Notes under the pieces: model-generated
What the model was told of the DNA's origin: nothing
The model's database searches: none
Seen by the model: only the letters and a program-made list of their open reading frames with translations
Shown: one piece after another, positions 18,181 through 27,323 of the stretch
How positions within the stretch are numbered: the first letter of the stretch is position 1
Layout: each line of letters begins with the position of its first letter
Program-made: the position numbers and the translations under genes
Assembly (NCBI RefSeq): GCF_001418575.1
Contig: NZ_LIQR01000259.1
Span: 1 to 43,251 of the forward strand
Origin: Peterkaempfera griseoplana
GTDB lineage: Bacteria; Actinomycetota; Actinomycetes; Streptomycetales; Streptomycetaceae
Direction of reading: 5' to 3'
Length of the DNA: 43,251 nt

Positions 18181-20022
18181 TCAGGCGGCCAGGCGGGTGC
18201 CGTCCGCGTCCGGTGCGTCCCCCGTCCGCTGCCTGCGGCGGCCGAACCGGGGCATGCCCACCGTGATGAAGGCCTCCGCCTGCATCGCGGCGAAACCGAT
18301 CCGGGGCAGGTCCCGCGCGGTGGGGTAGACCAGGAACCGCGGCTCCCACTGCGGCTGGAACTTGGCGTTGAACTTGTACAGCGACTCGATCTGGAACCAC
18401 CGCGACAGGAACACCAGCAGACCGCGCCAGGCCCGCAGCACCGGCCCGGCGCCCAGCCGCTCCCCGCGCGCCAGCGCGGAGCGGAACATCGCGAAGTTCA
18501 GCGAGACCCGCTTCACCCCGAGCTCCGGCGCGGCCTGCAGCGCGGCCACGATCAGCAGCTCGTTGAGGCCCGGGTCGGCCGCCCGGTCGCGGCGCATCAG
18601 CTCCAGCGAGATGCCGTCCGTGCCCCAGGGGACGAAGTGCAGCACCGCCTTGAGGTCGCCGAGCGCCGGGTCCTCCCACTGGCCGGGCTCCGCCGCGCGG
18701 TGCGCGGTGACCACCAGGCCGGCGTCGTCGCAGGGGTCGCCGAAGCGCCCCAGCGCCATGGAGAAGCCCCGCTCGGTGTCCGTACCGCGCCAGAGGGCGG
18801 CGGCGCGCACCACCCGCCTGCGCTCCTCCGCGGAGAGCTCGGCGACCCTGCGGACCCGGCAGCTGTAGCCGTTGCGCTCGATCCGCTTGACCATCTGGCG
18901 CACATTGCGCATGGCGCGTCCGGAGAGCGAGAAGTCGTCGGTGTGGACGATGGCCTCGTCGCCCAGTTCCAGTGCGTCCAGCCCGGCCTCGCGCGTCCAC
19001 ACCTCCCCGCCGACCTCGCTGCACCCCATCACCGCGGGCACCCAGGCATGGGCGCGGGCCTCCGCCATGAAGACCCTGATCGCGCCGGGCCAGGCCTCGA
19101 CGTCGCCCACGGGGTCGCCGGAGGCCAGCATCACCCCGGAGACCACCCGGTAGGAGATGGCCGCCTTGCCGCTCGGCGAGAAGAGCACGCTCTTGTCGCG
19201 GCGCAGGGCGAAGTAGCCCAGCGAGTCGCGGGCGCCGTGCCGGTCGAGCAGCGCCCGGACCCGCTCCTCGTCCTCGGAGCTGAGCACCGCCGCGGGCTCG
19301 GAGGGGCGTAGCGCCAGGTAGGCGGTGACCGTGGCGGTCAGCAGGCCGAGGCCGGCCAGCGAGTAGCCCACCAGGTCCGAGGTGCGCTCGAAGGTGTAGT
19401 GGATGGGGCCGTTGAAGCCCACCAGCCCGTAGAGGACCTCCTCCAGCCGCTCGCGCAGGCCCGGGTTGCCGATCTCACTGCGCGGATGGACGGAGACGAT
19501 GATCAGCCCCAGTCCGACACTGGTGGCGCCCAGCCCCAGGAAGCTCCACAGCGCCCGCCAGCGGGTGCGCGGATCGGCCTTGGCGTAGAACTCCCGGCGG
19601 TGCGCCAGCATCACGGCCAGCAGCACCAGGGAGACCACCGCCGTGACGGTGGCGTGCCAGCGCAGCAGATGGAGCACCGCACTCACCGGCAGCAGCACCA
19701 TCACGGCCCGCCAGGCGCGGCGCTTGCGGCGCCGCAGGGCGTGCGCCAGCAGCACCAGCAGCACGCCGATCATCAGCGAGCCGGCGGTCGCCAGTGTGGT
19801 GACGCCTCCGGGCAGCAGCGCGGCCAGCTCGTGCATCCGGGTGTGCCTGAACCGCGGGAACACCGCCCCCGCGATGTCGACCAGGCCGATGAGCAGAGCG
19901 GCGTAGCCGACCGCCGACGGGACCCAGGCGCGCGGTGCCGCCGCGGCCTGGTCGCGCAACGATCGCAGGCCCGGGCGGCGCCCCGGGTCGCTGGAGGGCT
20001 CAGTGGACACTGGTGCGCTCAT
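18181..20022 (-). CDS. DUF2156 phosphatidylglycerol lysyltransferase-like membrane protein
   Basis: The 613-residue protein has about six hydrophobic segments in the first 265 residues and then a soluble GNAT-like DUF2156 domain (DSLGYFALRRDKSVLFSPSGKAAISYRV through RSALARGERLGAGPVLR and FQIESLYKFNAKFQPQWEPRFLVYP). This is the layout of MprF and LysX-type enzymes that transfer an aminoacyl group from tRNA to phosphatidylglycerol, modifying membrane charge. Unlike LysX it has no lysyl-tRNA synthetase domain. It lies inside the folate run, between folE and folP, a typical actinobacterial position. The actual amino acid transferred is unknown. Confidence 0.88.
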   Translation of the reverse strand: MSAPVSTEPSSDPGRRPGLRSLRDQAAAAPRAWVPSAVGYAALLIGLVDIAGAVFPRFRHTRMHELAALLPGGVTTLATAGSLMIGVLLVLLAHALRRRKRRAWRAVMVLLPVSAVLHLLRWHATVTAVVSLVLLAVMLAHRREFYAKADPRTRWRALWSFLGLGATSVGLGLIIVSVHPRSEIGNPGLRERLEEVLYGLVGFNGPIHYTFERTSDLVGYSLAGLGLLTATVTAYLALRPSEPAAVLSSEDEERVRALLDRHGARDSLGYFALRRDKSVLFSPSGKAAISYRVVSGVMLASGDPVGDVEAWPGAIRVFMAEARAHAWVPAVMGCSEVGGEVWTREAGLDALELGDEAIVHTDDFSLSGRAMRNVRQMVKRIERNGYSCRVRRVAELSAEERRRVVRAAALWRGTDTERGFSMALGRFGDPCDDAGLVVTAHRAAEPGQWEDPALGDLKAVLHFVPWGTDGISLELMRRDRAADPGLNELLIVAALQAAPELGVKRVSLNFAMFRSALARGERLGAGPVLRAWRGLLVFLSRWFQIESLYKFNAKFQPQWEPRFLVYPTARDLPRIGFAAMQAEAFITVGMPRFGRRRQRTGDAPDADGTRLAA

Positions 20023-20174
20023 AGCTGTTCAGCGTAGGGGCGGATATCACACGTCCCGTAGCCCTCAAGTATGAGACGTGATGGTTCCTCATGACTACGC
20101 CCCCTTTGTACGGCACCCGCCGTTCGTGCATTGGGACGTAGCGCAGCGGCGGCCGGTTCCGGCCTCCGGTGGGG

Positions 20175-20780
20175 TCAGCGGCCTATGATCAGGCTCATCG
20201 CCTCGGCCCGGGTGGCGGGGTCGCGCAGCTGACCGCGGACCGCCGAGGTGAGGGTCTTGGCGCCGGGCTTGCGGATGCCGCGCATCGACATGCACATGTG
20301 CTCGCACTCGAAGACCACGATCACTCCGCGCGGCTCCAGGATGCGCATCAGCGCGTCGGCGACCTGGGTGGTCAGCCGCTCCTGGACCTGGGGACGGCGG
20401 GCGTAGACGTCCACCAGGCGGGCCAGCTTGGAGAGGCCGGTGATCTTCCCGCTCTCGGACGGTATGTAGCCGACATGGGCGACGCCGCGGAACGGCACCA
20501 GGTGGTGCTCGCAGGTCGAGTACACCTCGATGTCCTTGACCAGGACCATCTCGTCATGGCCGATGTCGAAGGTGGTGGAGAGGACGTCCTCGGGCTCCTG
20601 CCAGAGACCGGCGAAGATCTCCTGGTAGGCGCGGGCGACCCGGGCGGGGGTCTCACGGAGGCCCTCGCGGTCCGGGTCCTCGCCGACGGCGATCAGCAGC
20701 TCACGGACCGCGTTCTCGGCCCGCTTCTGGTCGAACACACCGATGGTCGGCTCACCGTCGAGAGTCACCGGGTCGGTCAT
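20175..20780 (-). CDS. folE: GTP cyclohydrolase I
   Basis: FolE converts GTP to dihydroneopterin triphosphate, the entry to folate synthesis. The 201-residue protein carries the zinc ligands Cys90, His93 ([10 protein letters not shown]) and Cys163 (EHMCMSMRG), plus HVGYIPSE and [23 protein letters not shown]. The ATG at 20780 gives the normal length; the open frame upstream to 20873 is repeat-rich leader. A terminator-like hairpin separates it from ftsH, so it probably has its own promoter near 20781-20870. Confidence 0.97.
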   Translation of the reverse strand: MTDPVTLDGEPTIGVFDQKRAENAVRELLIAVGEDPDREGLRETPARVARAYQEIFAGLWQEPEDVLSTTFDIGHDEMVLVKDIEVYSTCEHHLVPFRGVAHVGYIPSESGKITGLSKLARLVDVYARRPQVQERLTTQVADALMRILEPRGVIVVFECEHMCMSMRGIRKPGAKTLTSAVRGQLRDPATRAEAMSLIIGR

Positions 20781-20787
20781 GCGATCC

Positions 20788-20817
20788 TCACTTCTCTGGT
20801 GGTCACTTCTCTGGTGG
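20788..20817. repeat. 15-bp direct repeat upstream of folE
   Basis: TCACTTCTCTGGTGG occurs at 20788-20802 and 20803-20817, directly before the folE start, with a related CTCTGGTGG at 20823-20831. On the minus strand it reads CCACCAGAGAAGTGA and contains the AGAGAAG purine stretch nearest the start. It may be a slippage duplication or a regulator site. Confidence 0.85.
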
Positions 20818-20872
20818 TCCAACTCTGGTGGCCCAAAGCCGTGGTGCGGGGTGGAGCGGCCGGACAGCGGCA

Positions 20873-20911
20873 CGGCCGCATCCCCAGGCTAGAGCGCCGG
20901 GGATGCGGCCG
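20873..20911 (-). terminator. Terminator hairpin after ftsH
   Basis: CGGCCGCATCCCC (20873-20885) pairs perfectly with GGGGATGCGGCCG (20899-20911) over a 13-nt loop, 30 bp downstream of the ftsH stop. It separates ftsH from folE. Confidence 0.7.
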
Positions 20912-20941
20912 TTCATTCCGGGTGCGGGGCCCGGAGGGGGG

Positions 20942-22969
20942 TCAGACGCCGGAGGGCGGCTCCTCCAGCGGAGGGAGCTTGACCGTGTCCACCGGGGAGT
21001 CGGTCACCGACGGGGAGGCCGGCTGGCTGCCGTTGGTGAGGGCGAGCTCCTTGGGGGACTGCACCGGCGGACGGGTGGACGGCGTACGACGGGTGGAGCC
21101 CGTCCAGGCCGGCCGCGGCGGGCGCTTGACGATCGGCTTGAAGATCTCGGCGATCTGCTCCTTGTTCAGGGTCTCCTTCTCCAGGAGGGCCAGAACCAGG
21201 TTGTCGAGCACGTCGCGGTTCTCGACCAGGATCTCCCACGCCTCGTTGTGCGCGGTCTCGATCAGCTTCTTGACCTCTTCGTCGACCAGCGCGGCGACCT
21301 CTTCGGAGTAGTCGCGCTGGTGCGCCATCTCACGGCCGAGGAACGGCTCGGACTGGTCGGAGCCGAACTTGATGGCCCCGAGGCGCTCGGTCATGCCGTA
21401 CTGGGTGACCATGGCCCGCGCGGTGGCGGTGGCCTTCTCGATGTCGTTGGCCGCACCGGTGGTCGGGTCGTGGAAGACCAGCTCCTCCGCCGCACGCCCG
21501 CCCAGCATGTAGGCCAGCTGGTCGAGCATCTCGTTGCGGGTGGTGGAGTACTTGTCCTCGTCCGGCAGGACCATGGTGTAGCCCAGGGCCCGGCCGCGCG
21601 ACAGGATGGTGATCTTGTGCACCGGGTCGCTGTTGGGAGAGGCCGCCGCGACCAGGGCGTGTCCGCCCTCGTGGTACGCGGTGATCTTCTTCTCCTTGTC
21701 GCTCATGATCCGGGTCCGCTTCTGCGGGCCGGCCACGACACGGTCGATCGCCTCGTCCAGGGTGACGTTGTCCACCAGCTTCTTGTCGGAGCGGGCGGTC
21801 AGCAGCGCGGCCTCGTTGAGCACGTTGGAGAGATCGGCACCGGTGAAGCCGGGGGTGCGGCGGGCGACGGCCTGGAGGTCGACGTCCGGAGCGATCGGCT
21901 TGCCCTTCTGGTGGACCTTGAGGATCTCCAGCCGGCCCTGCAGGTCGGGGCGCTCCACGGCGATCTGCCGGTCGAAGCGGCCCGGGCGCAGCAGCGCCGG
22001 GTCCAGGATGTCGGGGCGGTTGGTGGCCGCGATCAGGATCACGCCGCCCTTGACGTCGAAGCCGTCCATCTCGACCAGCAGCTGGTTGAGGGTCTGCTCA
22101 CGCTCGTCGTGGCCGCCGCCCAGGCCCGCACCACGGTGCCGGCCGACGGCGTCGATCTCGTCGACGAAGACGATGGCCGGGGCGTTGGCCTTGGCCTGCT
22201 CGAAGAGGTCGCGGACCCGGGACGCACCCACACCGACGAACATCTCGACGAAGTCGGAACCGGAGATCGAGTAGAACGGCACCCCGGCCTCGCCGGCCAC
22301 GGCGCGGGCCAGCAGGGTCTTGCCGGTACCGGGCGGGCCGTAGAGCAGCACGCCCTTGGGGATCTTGGCGCCGACGGCCTGGAACTTGGCCGGCTCCTGC
22401 AGGAACTCCTTGATCTCGTGGAGCTCCTCCACCGCCTCGTCCGCACCCGCCACGTCGGCGAAGGTCGTCTTCGGGGTGTCCTTGGTGATCAGCTTGGCCT
22501 TGGACTTCCCGAAGTTCATCACCCGGGAGCCGCCGCCCTGCATCTGGTTCATCAGGAACAGGAAGACGATCACGATGAAGACGATCGGCAGCATCGACAG
22601 CAGGATGCTGAGGAACGCGTTCTGCTTGGTCGGGGAGACGGTGTAGCCGTCCGGGAGCTTGTTGCTCTCCTGAGCCGACTGCAGCTTGTCGGCGATGGCA
22701 ACGCCCTGGTCGCCGATGTACGACGCCTTGACCTTGTTGCTGCCGTCGATCTTCTGGTTGTCCTTGAGCTGGATCTTGACGGTGTTCTCGTCGCCCGTGG
22801 TCAGCTGCGCCTGCTGCACCCTGCCGGCATCGATGGCCGCCACGACCTCGCCGGTGTCCACCGTCTTGTAGCCGTTCGAGGACGAGACGACCTGCATCAG
22901 TACGATGACGGCAAGAACGGCCAGCACGATCCACATGATCGGCGCACGGAAGTATCGTTTGACGTCCAT
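20942..22969 (-). CDS. ftsH: ATP-dependent zinc metalloprotease FtsH
   Basis: FtsH is a membrane AAA+ protease that removes damaged or short-lived membrane and cytosolic proteins. From the ATG at 22969 it has 675 residues: membrane segments at about 11-28 and 118-140 flanking an extracytoplasmic domain, Walker A GPPGTGKT at 211-218, Walker B IVFVDEID, the second region of homology ([19 protein letters not shown]) and the zinc site HEGGH at 433-437. The last ~75 residues are a Pro/Ser/Thr-rich tail. The open frame upstream (12 codons) lacks the family start, so MDVKRYF is preferred. hpt is 276 bp upstream. Confidence 0.97.
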   Translation of the reverse strand: MDVKRYFRAPIMWIVLAVLAVIVLMQVVSSSNGYKTVDTGEVVAAIDAGRVQQAQLTTGDENTVKIQLKDNQKIDGSNKVKASYIGDQGVAIADKLQSAQESNKLPDGYTVSPTKQNAFLSILLSMLPIVFIVIVFLFLMNQMQGGGSRVMNFGKSKAKLITKDTPKTTFADVAGADEAVEELHEIKEFLQEPAKFQAVGAKIPKGVLLYGPPGTGKTLLARAVAGEAGVPFYSISGSDFVEMFVGVGASRVRDLFEQAKANAPAIVFVDEIDAVGRHRGAGLGGGHDEREQTLNQLLVEMDGFDVKGGVILIAATNRPDILDPALLRPGRFDRQIAVERPDLQGRLEILKVHQKGKPIAPDVDLQAVARRTPGFTGADLSNVLNEAALLTARSDKKLVDNVTLDEAIDRVVAGPQKRTRIMSDKEKKITAYHEGGHALVAAASPNSDPVHKITILSRGRALGYTMVLPDEDKYSTTRNEMLDQLAYMLGGRAAEELVFHDPTTGAANDIEKATATARAMVTQYGMTERLGAIKFGSDQSEPFLGREMAHQRDYSEEVAALVDEEVKKLIETAHNEAWEILVENRDVLDNLVLALLEKETLNKEQIAEIFKPIVKRPPRPAWTGSTRRTPSTRPPVQSPKELALTNGSQPASPSVTDSPVDTVKLPPLEEPPSGV

Positions 22970-23245
22970 CCATGCGGGGCGTCGCCGCCCCGTCCCTCCT
23001 GCCACTCAACGGCGCCGGGCGGTCTCTTCGTCCGCCGGCGCATCCGGGTTATGTGCTTCGACCTCATGCGGTCCCCGCTCGCGGTACCAAGTCGCAGTAC
23101 TAAGAGCGGGTTATTTGAACAAGTAGTACAGCTTGGACGGTACCGCAGCCACCCACCTCAAGGACGAATGCGGACCGCTGGAAGTTCAACGGCGGGTGGC
23201 AGCGCTCTGTTCCCAGCCACCGCCACCCGCCCGCAGACGGTCGGC

Positions 23246-23800
23246 TCAGCCGCCGTAGACGTGGGGCGCCAGGGTGCCGACGAACGGCAGGTTGCGGTAC
23301 TTCTCCGCGTAGTCGAGGCCGTAGCCGACCACGAACTCGTTGGGGATGTCGAAGCCCACGTACTTGACGTCGATCTCCACCTTGGCCGCATCGGGCTTGC
23401 GCAGCAGGGTGCACACCTCGAGGGAGGCGGGGCCCCGGGAGCCCAGGTTGCCGATCAGCCAGGAGAGCGTGAGGCCGGAGTCGATGATGTCCTCGACGAT
23501 CAGCACGTCACGGCCCGCGATGTCGGTGTCGAGGTCCTTGAGGATCCGCACCACGCCGGAGGACTTGGTCCCCATGCCGTACGACGAGACCGCCATCCAG
23601 TCCATGGTCACCGGCGAGTGCAGGGTCCTGGCCAGGTCGGCCATCACCATCACGGCGCCCTTGAGGACGCCCACGATCAGCAGGTCCCGGCCCGCGTAGT
23701 CCCGATCGATCCGGCCCGCCAGCTCGGCGAGTTTGGAGTCGATCTCGTCCTTGGTGATCAGCACCTTGGCGAGATCGGTGCCCATGTCCTTGTCGTCCAC
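23246..23800 (-). CDS. hpt: Hypoxanthine phosphoribosyltransferase
   Basis: Hpt salvages hypoxanthine and guanine with PRPP to IMP and GMP. The 184-residue protein has the PRPP-binding motif [14 protein letters not shown], the flexible-loop region [14 protein letters not shown] and the C-terminal [18 protein letters not shown]. The GTG at 23800 follows a good GAGGAAG site and matches the family start; an ATG at 23785 is possible. Only 14 bp separate it from the stop of the preceding MFS-TilS fusion gene, and its ribosome site overlaps that stop, so the two are probably on one transcript. Confidence 0.95.
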   Translation of the reverse strand: MDDKDMGTDLAKVLITKDEIDSKLAELAGRIDRDYAGRDLLIVGVLKGAVMVMADLARTLHSPVTMDWMAVSSYGMGTKSSGVVRILKDLDTDIAGRDVLIVEDIIDSGLTLSWLIGNLGSRGPASLEVCTLLRKPDAAKVEIDVKYVGFDIPNEFVVGYGLDYAEKYRNLPFVGTLAPHVYGG

Positions 23801-23814
23801 CGCGCGGTACTTCC

Positions 23815-25899
23815 TCAAGCGTTTGGGGTCTGGGTCCGGAAGAACAGACTGCCACACCTGCGGCGGGCCTCGACGCCCCCGGGCAGGTGCAGCGGCCCCT
23901 GGCCGCGCCAACCCGTGACCAGCTGCTCCACCGCCTCCACATGCCGGGCGAAGAGGTCCCCGGGCGGGCTGCCCGCCCGCACCGCGGCACGGCGCAGCAC
24001 CCGGCGGCGCACGGCGGCCGGCAGCTCGGCCAGCCGGCCCGCGTCCAGCGGCCCCTCCGGGTCGGCCGGGTCGCGCAGCTCGCGCTCCACCTGGTCGGCC
24101 CAGACGTCCAGGGCGTCGGCGTCGTCACGGAACAGCCGGGCGGTACGGGCCAGCGCCTCCACCACACCGCCGCCCAGGTGCTTCTCCAGCACGGGCAGCA
24201 CCTCATGGCGGACCCGGGAGCGGGTGAACGCCGGATCGGTGTTGTGCGGGTCGTCCCAGACCGCGACGCCCTGGGCGGCGCAGGCCTGCCGGGTGGCGGC
24301 GCGGTCGACCTCCAGCAGCGGCCGGCGGTAGCGGCCCGCGGCGGGCGGCATCCCGGCGAGGGAGCGGGCGCCGGAGCCGCGGGCGAGGCCCAGGAGCACC
24401 GTCTCGGCCTGGTCGTCGCGGGTGTGGCCGAGCAGTACGGCGAGGGCGCTGAAGGCGGCTGCGGCGGCCACCGCGCCGGCCAGGCCGTGGGCGAGCTGGG
24501 CTCGGTCGGGGTGCTGGGTGCCGCCGTGCAGGGAGTTGCTGTAGAGGGTCGCGAGTACGGCGACGCCGAGGGAGAGGCCGATCTGCTGGACGGCCTGGAG
24601 CAGCCCGGAGGCGGCACCGATCTCCTTGGGTGCGAGTCCGGCGAGGATGGTCATGTTGAGCGGGACGAAGCCGAGGCCGAGTCCGGCGCCGAGCAGGACC
24701 AGCGGACCGAGCAGCCCGGTCGGGTAGCTGCTGTGGGGTCCGGTGGCGGTGAGCCACAGGCTGTCGGCGAGCATCAGGGCCGAGCCGGTGACGATCAGTG
24801 CCTTGGCGCCGTACTTGGGGATCAGCTTGGGAGCGCTGCGGGCCGTGGCGAACTGCGCGAGTGCCATCGGCAGAAAGGCCAGTCCGGTGGCCAGCGGGTG
24901 CAGGCCCAGGCCGTTCTGGACGTACAGCGAGAGCAGGAAGTAGGTTCCGCCCATCGTGGCGAACAGCAGCAGGAAGATCGCGTACGCGCCGGGGCGGGCC
25001 CGCTGGGCGAACAGACGCAGCGGGATCAGCGGCTGACGGACCCGGGTCTGGGTGATCGTGAAGGCGATGAGCAGCAGGACGCCGATCGCCAGGGCGAGCA
25101 CGGTGGTGACCGAACTCCAGCCGGCCGAGGAGGCGTTGATCAGCCCGTAGACGACGGCGGTCATGCCGGCGGTGGAGGTGAGTGCGCCGATGACGTCGGG
25201 GCGGCTGGGGTGCTTGTCGGTCTCCGGGAGCAGACGGGTGGCCAGGACGACGGCGGCCAGGCCGATCGGTACGTTGACGAAGAACACCAGTCGCCAGGAG
25301 AGCGTGGTGAGCAGGCCGCCGAGGATCAGTCCGATGGTGATGCCGAGTCCGGCGACGGTGGAGAAGACGCCGAGCGCGCGGTTGCGTTCCGGGCCGTCCC
25401 GGAAGGTGACGGCGATCAGCGAGAGTGCGGCGGGTGCGGCGAAGGCGAAGCCGATGCCCTGGGCGGCGCGGGCGGCGATCAGCAGCGCGGGGTTCGGGGC
25501 GAGTCCGCCGAGCAGCGAGGCGGCGACCACGACCAGCAGGCCCCTGACGAACATCCGCCGCCGCCCGAGGATGTCGCCGGCTCGCCCGCCGAGCAGCAGC
25601 AGTCCGCCGAAGGCCAGTGAGTACGCGCTGAACACCCAGGCCAGGCCGCTGGAGGAGAAGTTCAGGCCGGACTGGATACTGGGCAGCGCGATGTTCACGA
25701 TGTTTCCGTCGACCGCCACCATGAGCTGGCAGGTGACGATCACCGCGAGGGCCAGCGAACCGGCCCGGCCCGGTCCCGGCGACGGTGCGGCGGGCGCGGG
25801 CGGCGTGGAGGGCGTGACCTGGTCCACCGGACCGGCAGCTTCGGTCTGCCCGGCAGGGGTGGGCGGCTCGGCCACCGATGGCTGGTCGTGGGTCGTCAT
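23815..25899 (-). CDS. Fusion: DHA2-type MFS exporter joined to C-terminal part of TilS
   Basis: The 694-residue frame begins as a 14-helix drug exporter of the EmrB/QacA type: Pro-rich cytoplasmic N-terminus, then [26 protein letters not shown] (motif A) and a long run of hydrophobic segments to about residue 485. Near residue 488 it changes without a frame break into tRNA(Ile)-lysidine synthetase: [18 protein letters not shown] at about 491-508, then [20 protein letters not shown] and the C-terminal helical domains, ending just before hpt, where tilS belongs. The TilS N-terminal PP-loop with SGGxDS is absent. The start at 25899 has an AAGGAG site 6 bp upstream. Transport may still work; lysidine synthesis from this protein alone should not. 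Confidence 0.9.
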   Translation of the reverse strand: MTTHDQPSVAEPPTPAGQTEAAGPVDQVTPSTPPAPAAPSPGPGRAGSLALAVIVTCQLMVAVDGNIVNIALPSIQSGLNFSSSGLAWVFSAYSLAFGGLLLLGGRAGDILGRRRMFVRGLLVVVAASLLGGLAPNPALLIAARAAQGIGFAFAAPAALSLIAVTFRDGPERNRALGVFSTVAGLGITIGLILGGLLTTLSWRLVFFVNVPIGLAAVVLATRLLPETDKHPSRPDVIGALTSTAGMTAVVYGLINASSAGWSSVTTVLALAIGVLLLIAFTITQTRVRQPLIPLRLFAQRARPGAYAIFLLLFATMGGTYFLLSLYVQNGLGLHPLATGLAFLPMALAQFATARSAPKLIPKYGAKALIVTGSALMLADSLWLTATGPHSSYPTGLLGPLVLLGAGLGLGFVPLNMTILAGLAPKEIGAASGLLQAVQQIGLSLGVAVLATLYSNSLHGGTQHPDRAQLAHGLAGAVAAAAAFSALAVLLGHTRDDQAETVLLGLARGSGARSLAGMPPAAGRYRRPLLEVDRAATRQACAAQGVAVWDDPHNTDPAFTRSRVRHEVLPVLEKHLGGGVVEALARTARLFRDDADALDVWADQVERELRDPADPEGPLDAGRLAELPAAVRRRVLRRAAVRAGSPPGDLFARHVEAVEQLVTGWRGQGPLHLPGGVEARRRCGSLFFRTQTPNA
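24415..24450. other. Rearrangement joint between core chromosome and accessory DNA
   Basis: On the minus strand, transporter-like codons (AAAAAFSAL) give way to TilS codons ([10 protein letters not shown]) within AVLLG, at about 24427-24441. Both parent proteins plausibly contain AVLL here, so the exact base cannot be fixed. Left of this point gene order is standard for the family; right of it the expected tilS 5' half is missing. Confidence 0.75.
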
Positions 25900-25995
25900 G
25901 ACCGGCTCCTTGAGCACAGGACGAGGCAGCGTCGAGGGAACAGCCGCGGTCGACGCTTGTAGACTGCTTCATGGTAGGGACGTATCCAACTCTGG

Positions 25996-26009
25996 TCAAC
26001 GAGCGTTGA
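25996..26009. promoter_or_regulatory. Palindromic candidate TetR operator
   Basis: TCAACG-AG-CGTTGA is a perfect 6+2+6 palindrome in the 149-bp region between the divergent MFS-tilS and TetR-type genes. Its place, about 40 bp before the regulator start, suits autoregulation and control of the exporter. It is the best dyad I see there. Confidence 0.5.
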
Positions 26010-26048
26010 ATGCTTGGCCGGGTGGCGCGTGCGCAGAGGAGGCCCGGC

Positions 26049-26900
26049 ATGGCAGATCCCCACACCGACGACAGCGACCCGGACGGCGTGCCGGCCGGTC
26101 GCGGTGAGCGGCGCACCCGCAGCCGGCAGGCGATCCTGGCGGCCGCCCGGGAGCTGTTCTCCGGACTCGGCTACGAGCAGACCACGGTGCGCGCGGTGGC
26201 CCACCGTGCCGGGGTGGACCCGGCGCTGGTGATGAAGTACTTCGGCTCCAAAGAGCGGTTGTTCGAGGCCGTTTCGGAGATCGGACTGGGCTTCGGCGCC
26301 GTGCTCAGCGGTCCGGCGGACCGGCTCGGCGACCGGCTGCTGGCCCATGTGCTGGCCGACATCGACGGCCGCCCGGACCGCAGCATGCCGGTACTGCGCT
26401 CGATGCTCACCCACCCGCAGGCCGCCGAGGCGGTGCGCTGCGCGGTCGCCGACCCCGGCAACAGCCCGGTGGCCCGGGCGCTGACCGGCGACGACGCCGA
26501 GCTGCGGGCCGCCCTGGTGGGCACCGTGGTGCTCGGCCTGCTGGTCTCCCGCTACCTGCTGCGCGTTCCCGAGGTCGACCAGGCCCCGGCCGAGCAGCTG
26601 GTCGACCTGCTCGGGCCGTGCCTGCGGCCACTGCTGGCCGACCATGTCGACCATGTCGACGAGGTGGATCAGGTGGACGGCCCGGCCGCCGGTGCCGGGT
26701 CCGCCGGCCCGCTGGCCGCACTCGCCGCCGCCGAGTCGGCCCGGCTGGCGGCGGCCGAGGACGTGGACCGGCTGGCCCGGGAGGCACTGGCCGCCGGGGC
26801 GTCCTTCGGCGAGGTCGGCCAGCTGCTGGGGATCAGCCGACAGGCGGCCCGTAAACGCTGGCCGCGCACCGAGGCGGCGGAACCCTCTGCGACAACCTAG
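26049..26900 (+). CDS. TetR-family regulator with extra C-terminal helix-turn-helix
   Basis: The 283-residue protein starts at the ATG at 26049, 7 bp after a strong GAGGAGG site; ATG at 26010 lacks such a site. Residues ~20-70 form a TetR DNA-binding domain (RQAILAAARELFSGLGYEQTTVRAVAHRAGVDPALVMKYFGSKERLF). A helical ligand-binding domain follows to about 200. An acidic His/Val/Asp linker (DHVDHVDEVDQVD) then leads to a second helix-turn-helix near the end (ASFGEVGQLLGISRQAARKRW). Two DNA-binding modules in one TetR protein is unusual. It is divergent from the MFS-TilS gene and probably represses it. Confidence 0.88.
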   Translation: MADPHTDDSDPDGVPAGRGERRTRSRQAILAAARELFSGLGYEQTTVRAVAHRAGVDPALVMKYFGSKERLFEAVSEIGLGFGAVLSGPADRLGDRLLAHVLADIDGRPDRSMPVLRSMLTHPQAAEAVRCAVADPGNSPVARALTGDDAELRAALVGTVVLGLLVSRYLLRVPEVDQAPAEQLVDLLGPCLRPLLADHVDHVDEVDQVDGPAAGAGSAGPLAALAAAESARLAAAEDVDRLAREALAAGASFGEVGQLLGISRQAARKRWPRTEAAEPSATT

Positions 26901-26906
26901 GTTGTC
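26891..26906. promoter_or_regulatory. Perfect 16-bp palindrome, copy 1
   Basis: GACAACCTAGGTTGTC is a perfect palindrome and contains the stop codon of the TetR-type gene. A near-identical site lies 49 bp downstream. The pair looks like operators for a dimeric regulator, possibly the neighbouring two-HTH protein. Confidence 0.55.
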
Positions 26907-26939
26907 ACTTGCTCTGGCGGCCGCTCCGGCCGTTCGACT

Positions 26940-26955
26940 GACAACCCTGGTTGTC
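26940..26955. promoter_or_regulatory. 16-bp palindrome, copy 2
   Basis: GACAACC-CT-GGTTGTC repeats the half-sites of copy 1 with a different centre, and extends to TGACAACC/GGTTGTCA. Centre-to-centre distance to copy 1 is 49 bp. It lies just past the 3' end of the luciferase-family fragment. Confidence 0.55.
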
Positions 26956-26965
26956 ACGGGAGGCA

Positions 26966-27274
26966 TCAGGTACCGGCCAGCGCCTCGACCACGGGTGCGA
27001 ACGCCTCCTGGTGGACGTCCATCACGGTGAAGTACGAGAAGCCGAAACTGTCCCGCAGCTCCTTCACCTGGTCGATGATCTCCTGCACGCTGCCGATCAG
27101 CAGCAGCGGCGTCTGCTCCCGTTCGGTCAGCGGCACCGGCAGCTGGGTGGCGGCCACCTGCCGGATCGCGGCGTCCCGGTCGTCCGTCACGATCACCGCC
27201 TGGAGCAGCAGGTTCTTCTCCACCTGCGCCGCCCGGTCGCCCACCACGCGGTCGAAGTAGGGCGCGGGCGGCGG
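26966..27274 (-). pseudogene. C-terminal fragment of a luciferase-like (LLM) oxidoreductase
   Basis: About 100 residues ending at 26966 match the C-terminus of LLM-class, probably F420-type, oxidoreductases: VEKNLLLQAVIVTDDRD, LLLIGSVQEIIDQVKELRD and FGFSYFTVMDVHQEAFAPVVEALAG. No N-terminal barrel strands or plausible start are found upstream, where the frame turns into nonsense and then overlaps the AhpD-like gene. It is a truncated gene, probably cut by the rearrangements that shaped this region. Confidence 0.75.
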
Positions 27275-27323
27275 CGACCGCAGGGACACACGCGGACACC
27301 ACCGCCCGTACGGCGTGCTGGAC

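Noticed and set aside
24743-26107. Plus-strand frames overlapping the MFS-TilS gene
   Set aside because: They read as Gln/Gly/Arg-rich antisense of transporter codons and show no motifs.
26618-26690. Repeat of GACCATGTCGACC-like units in the TetR gene as an operator
   Set aside because: The repeats encode the DHVDHVDEVDQVD linker in frame and are best explained as coding sequence.
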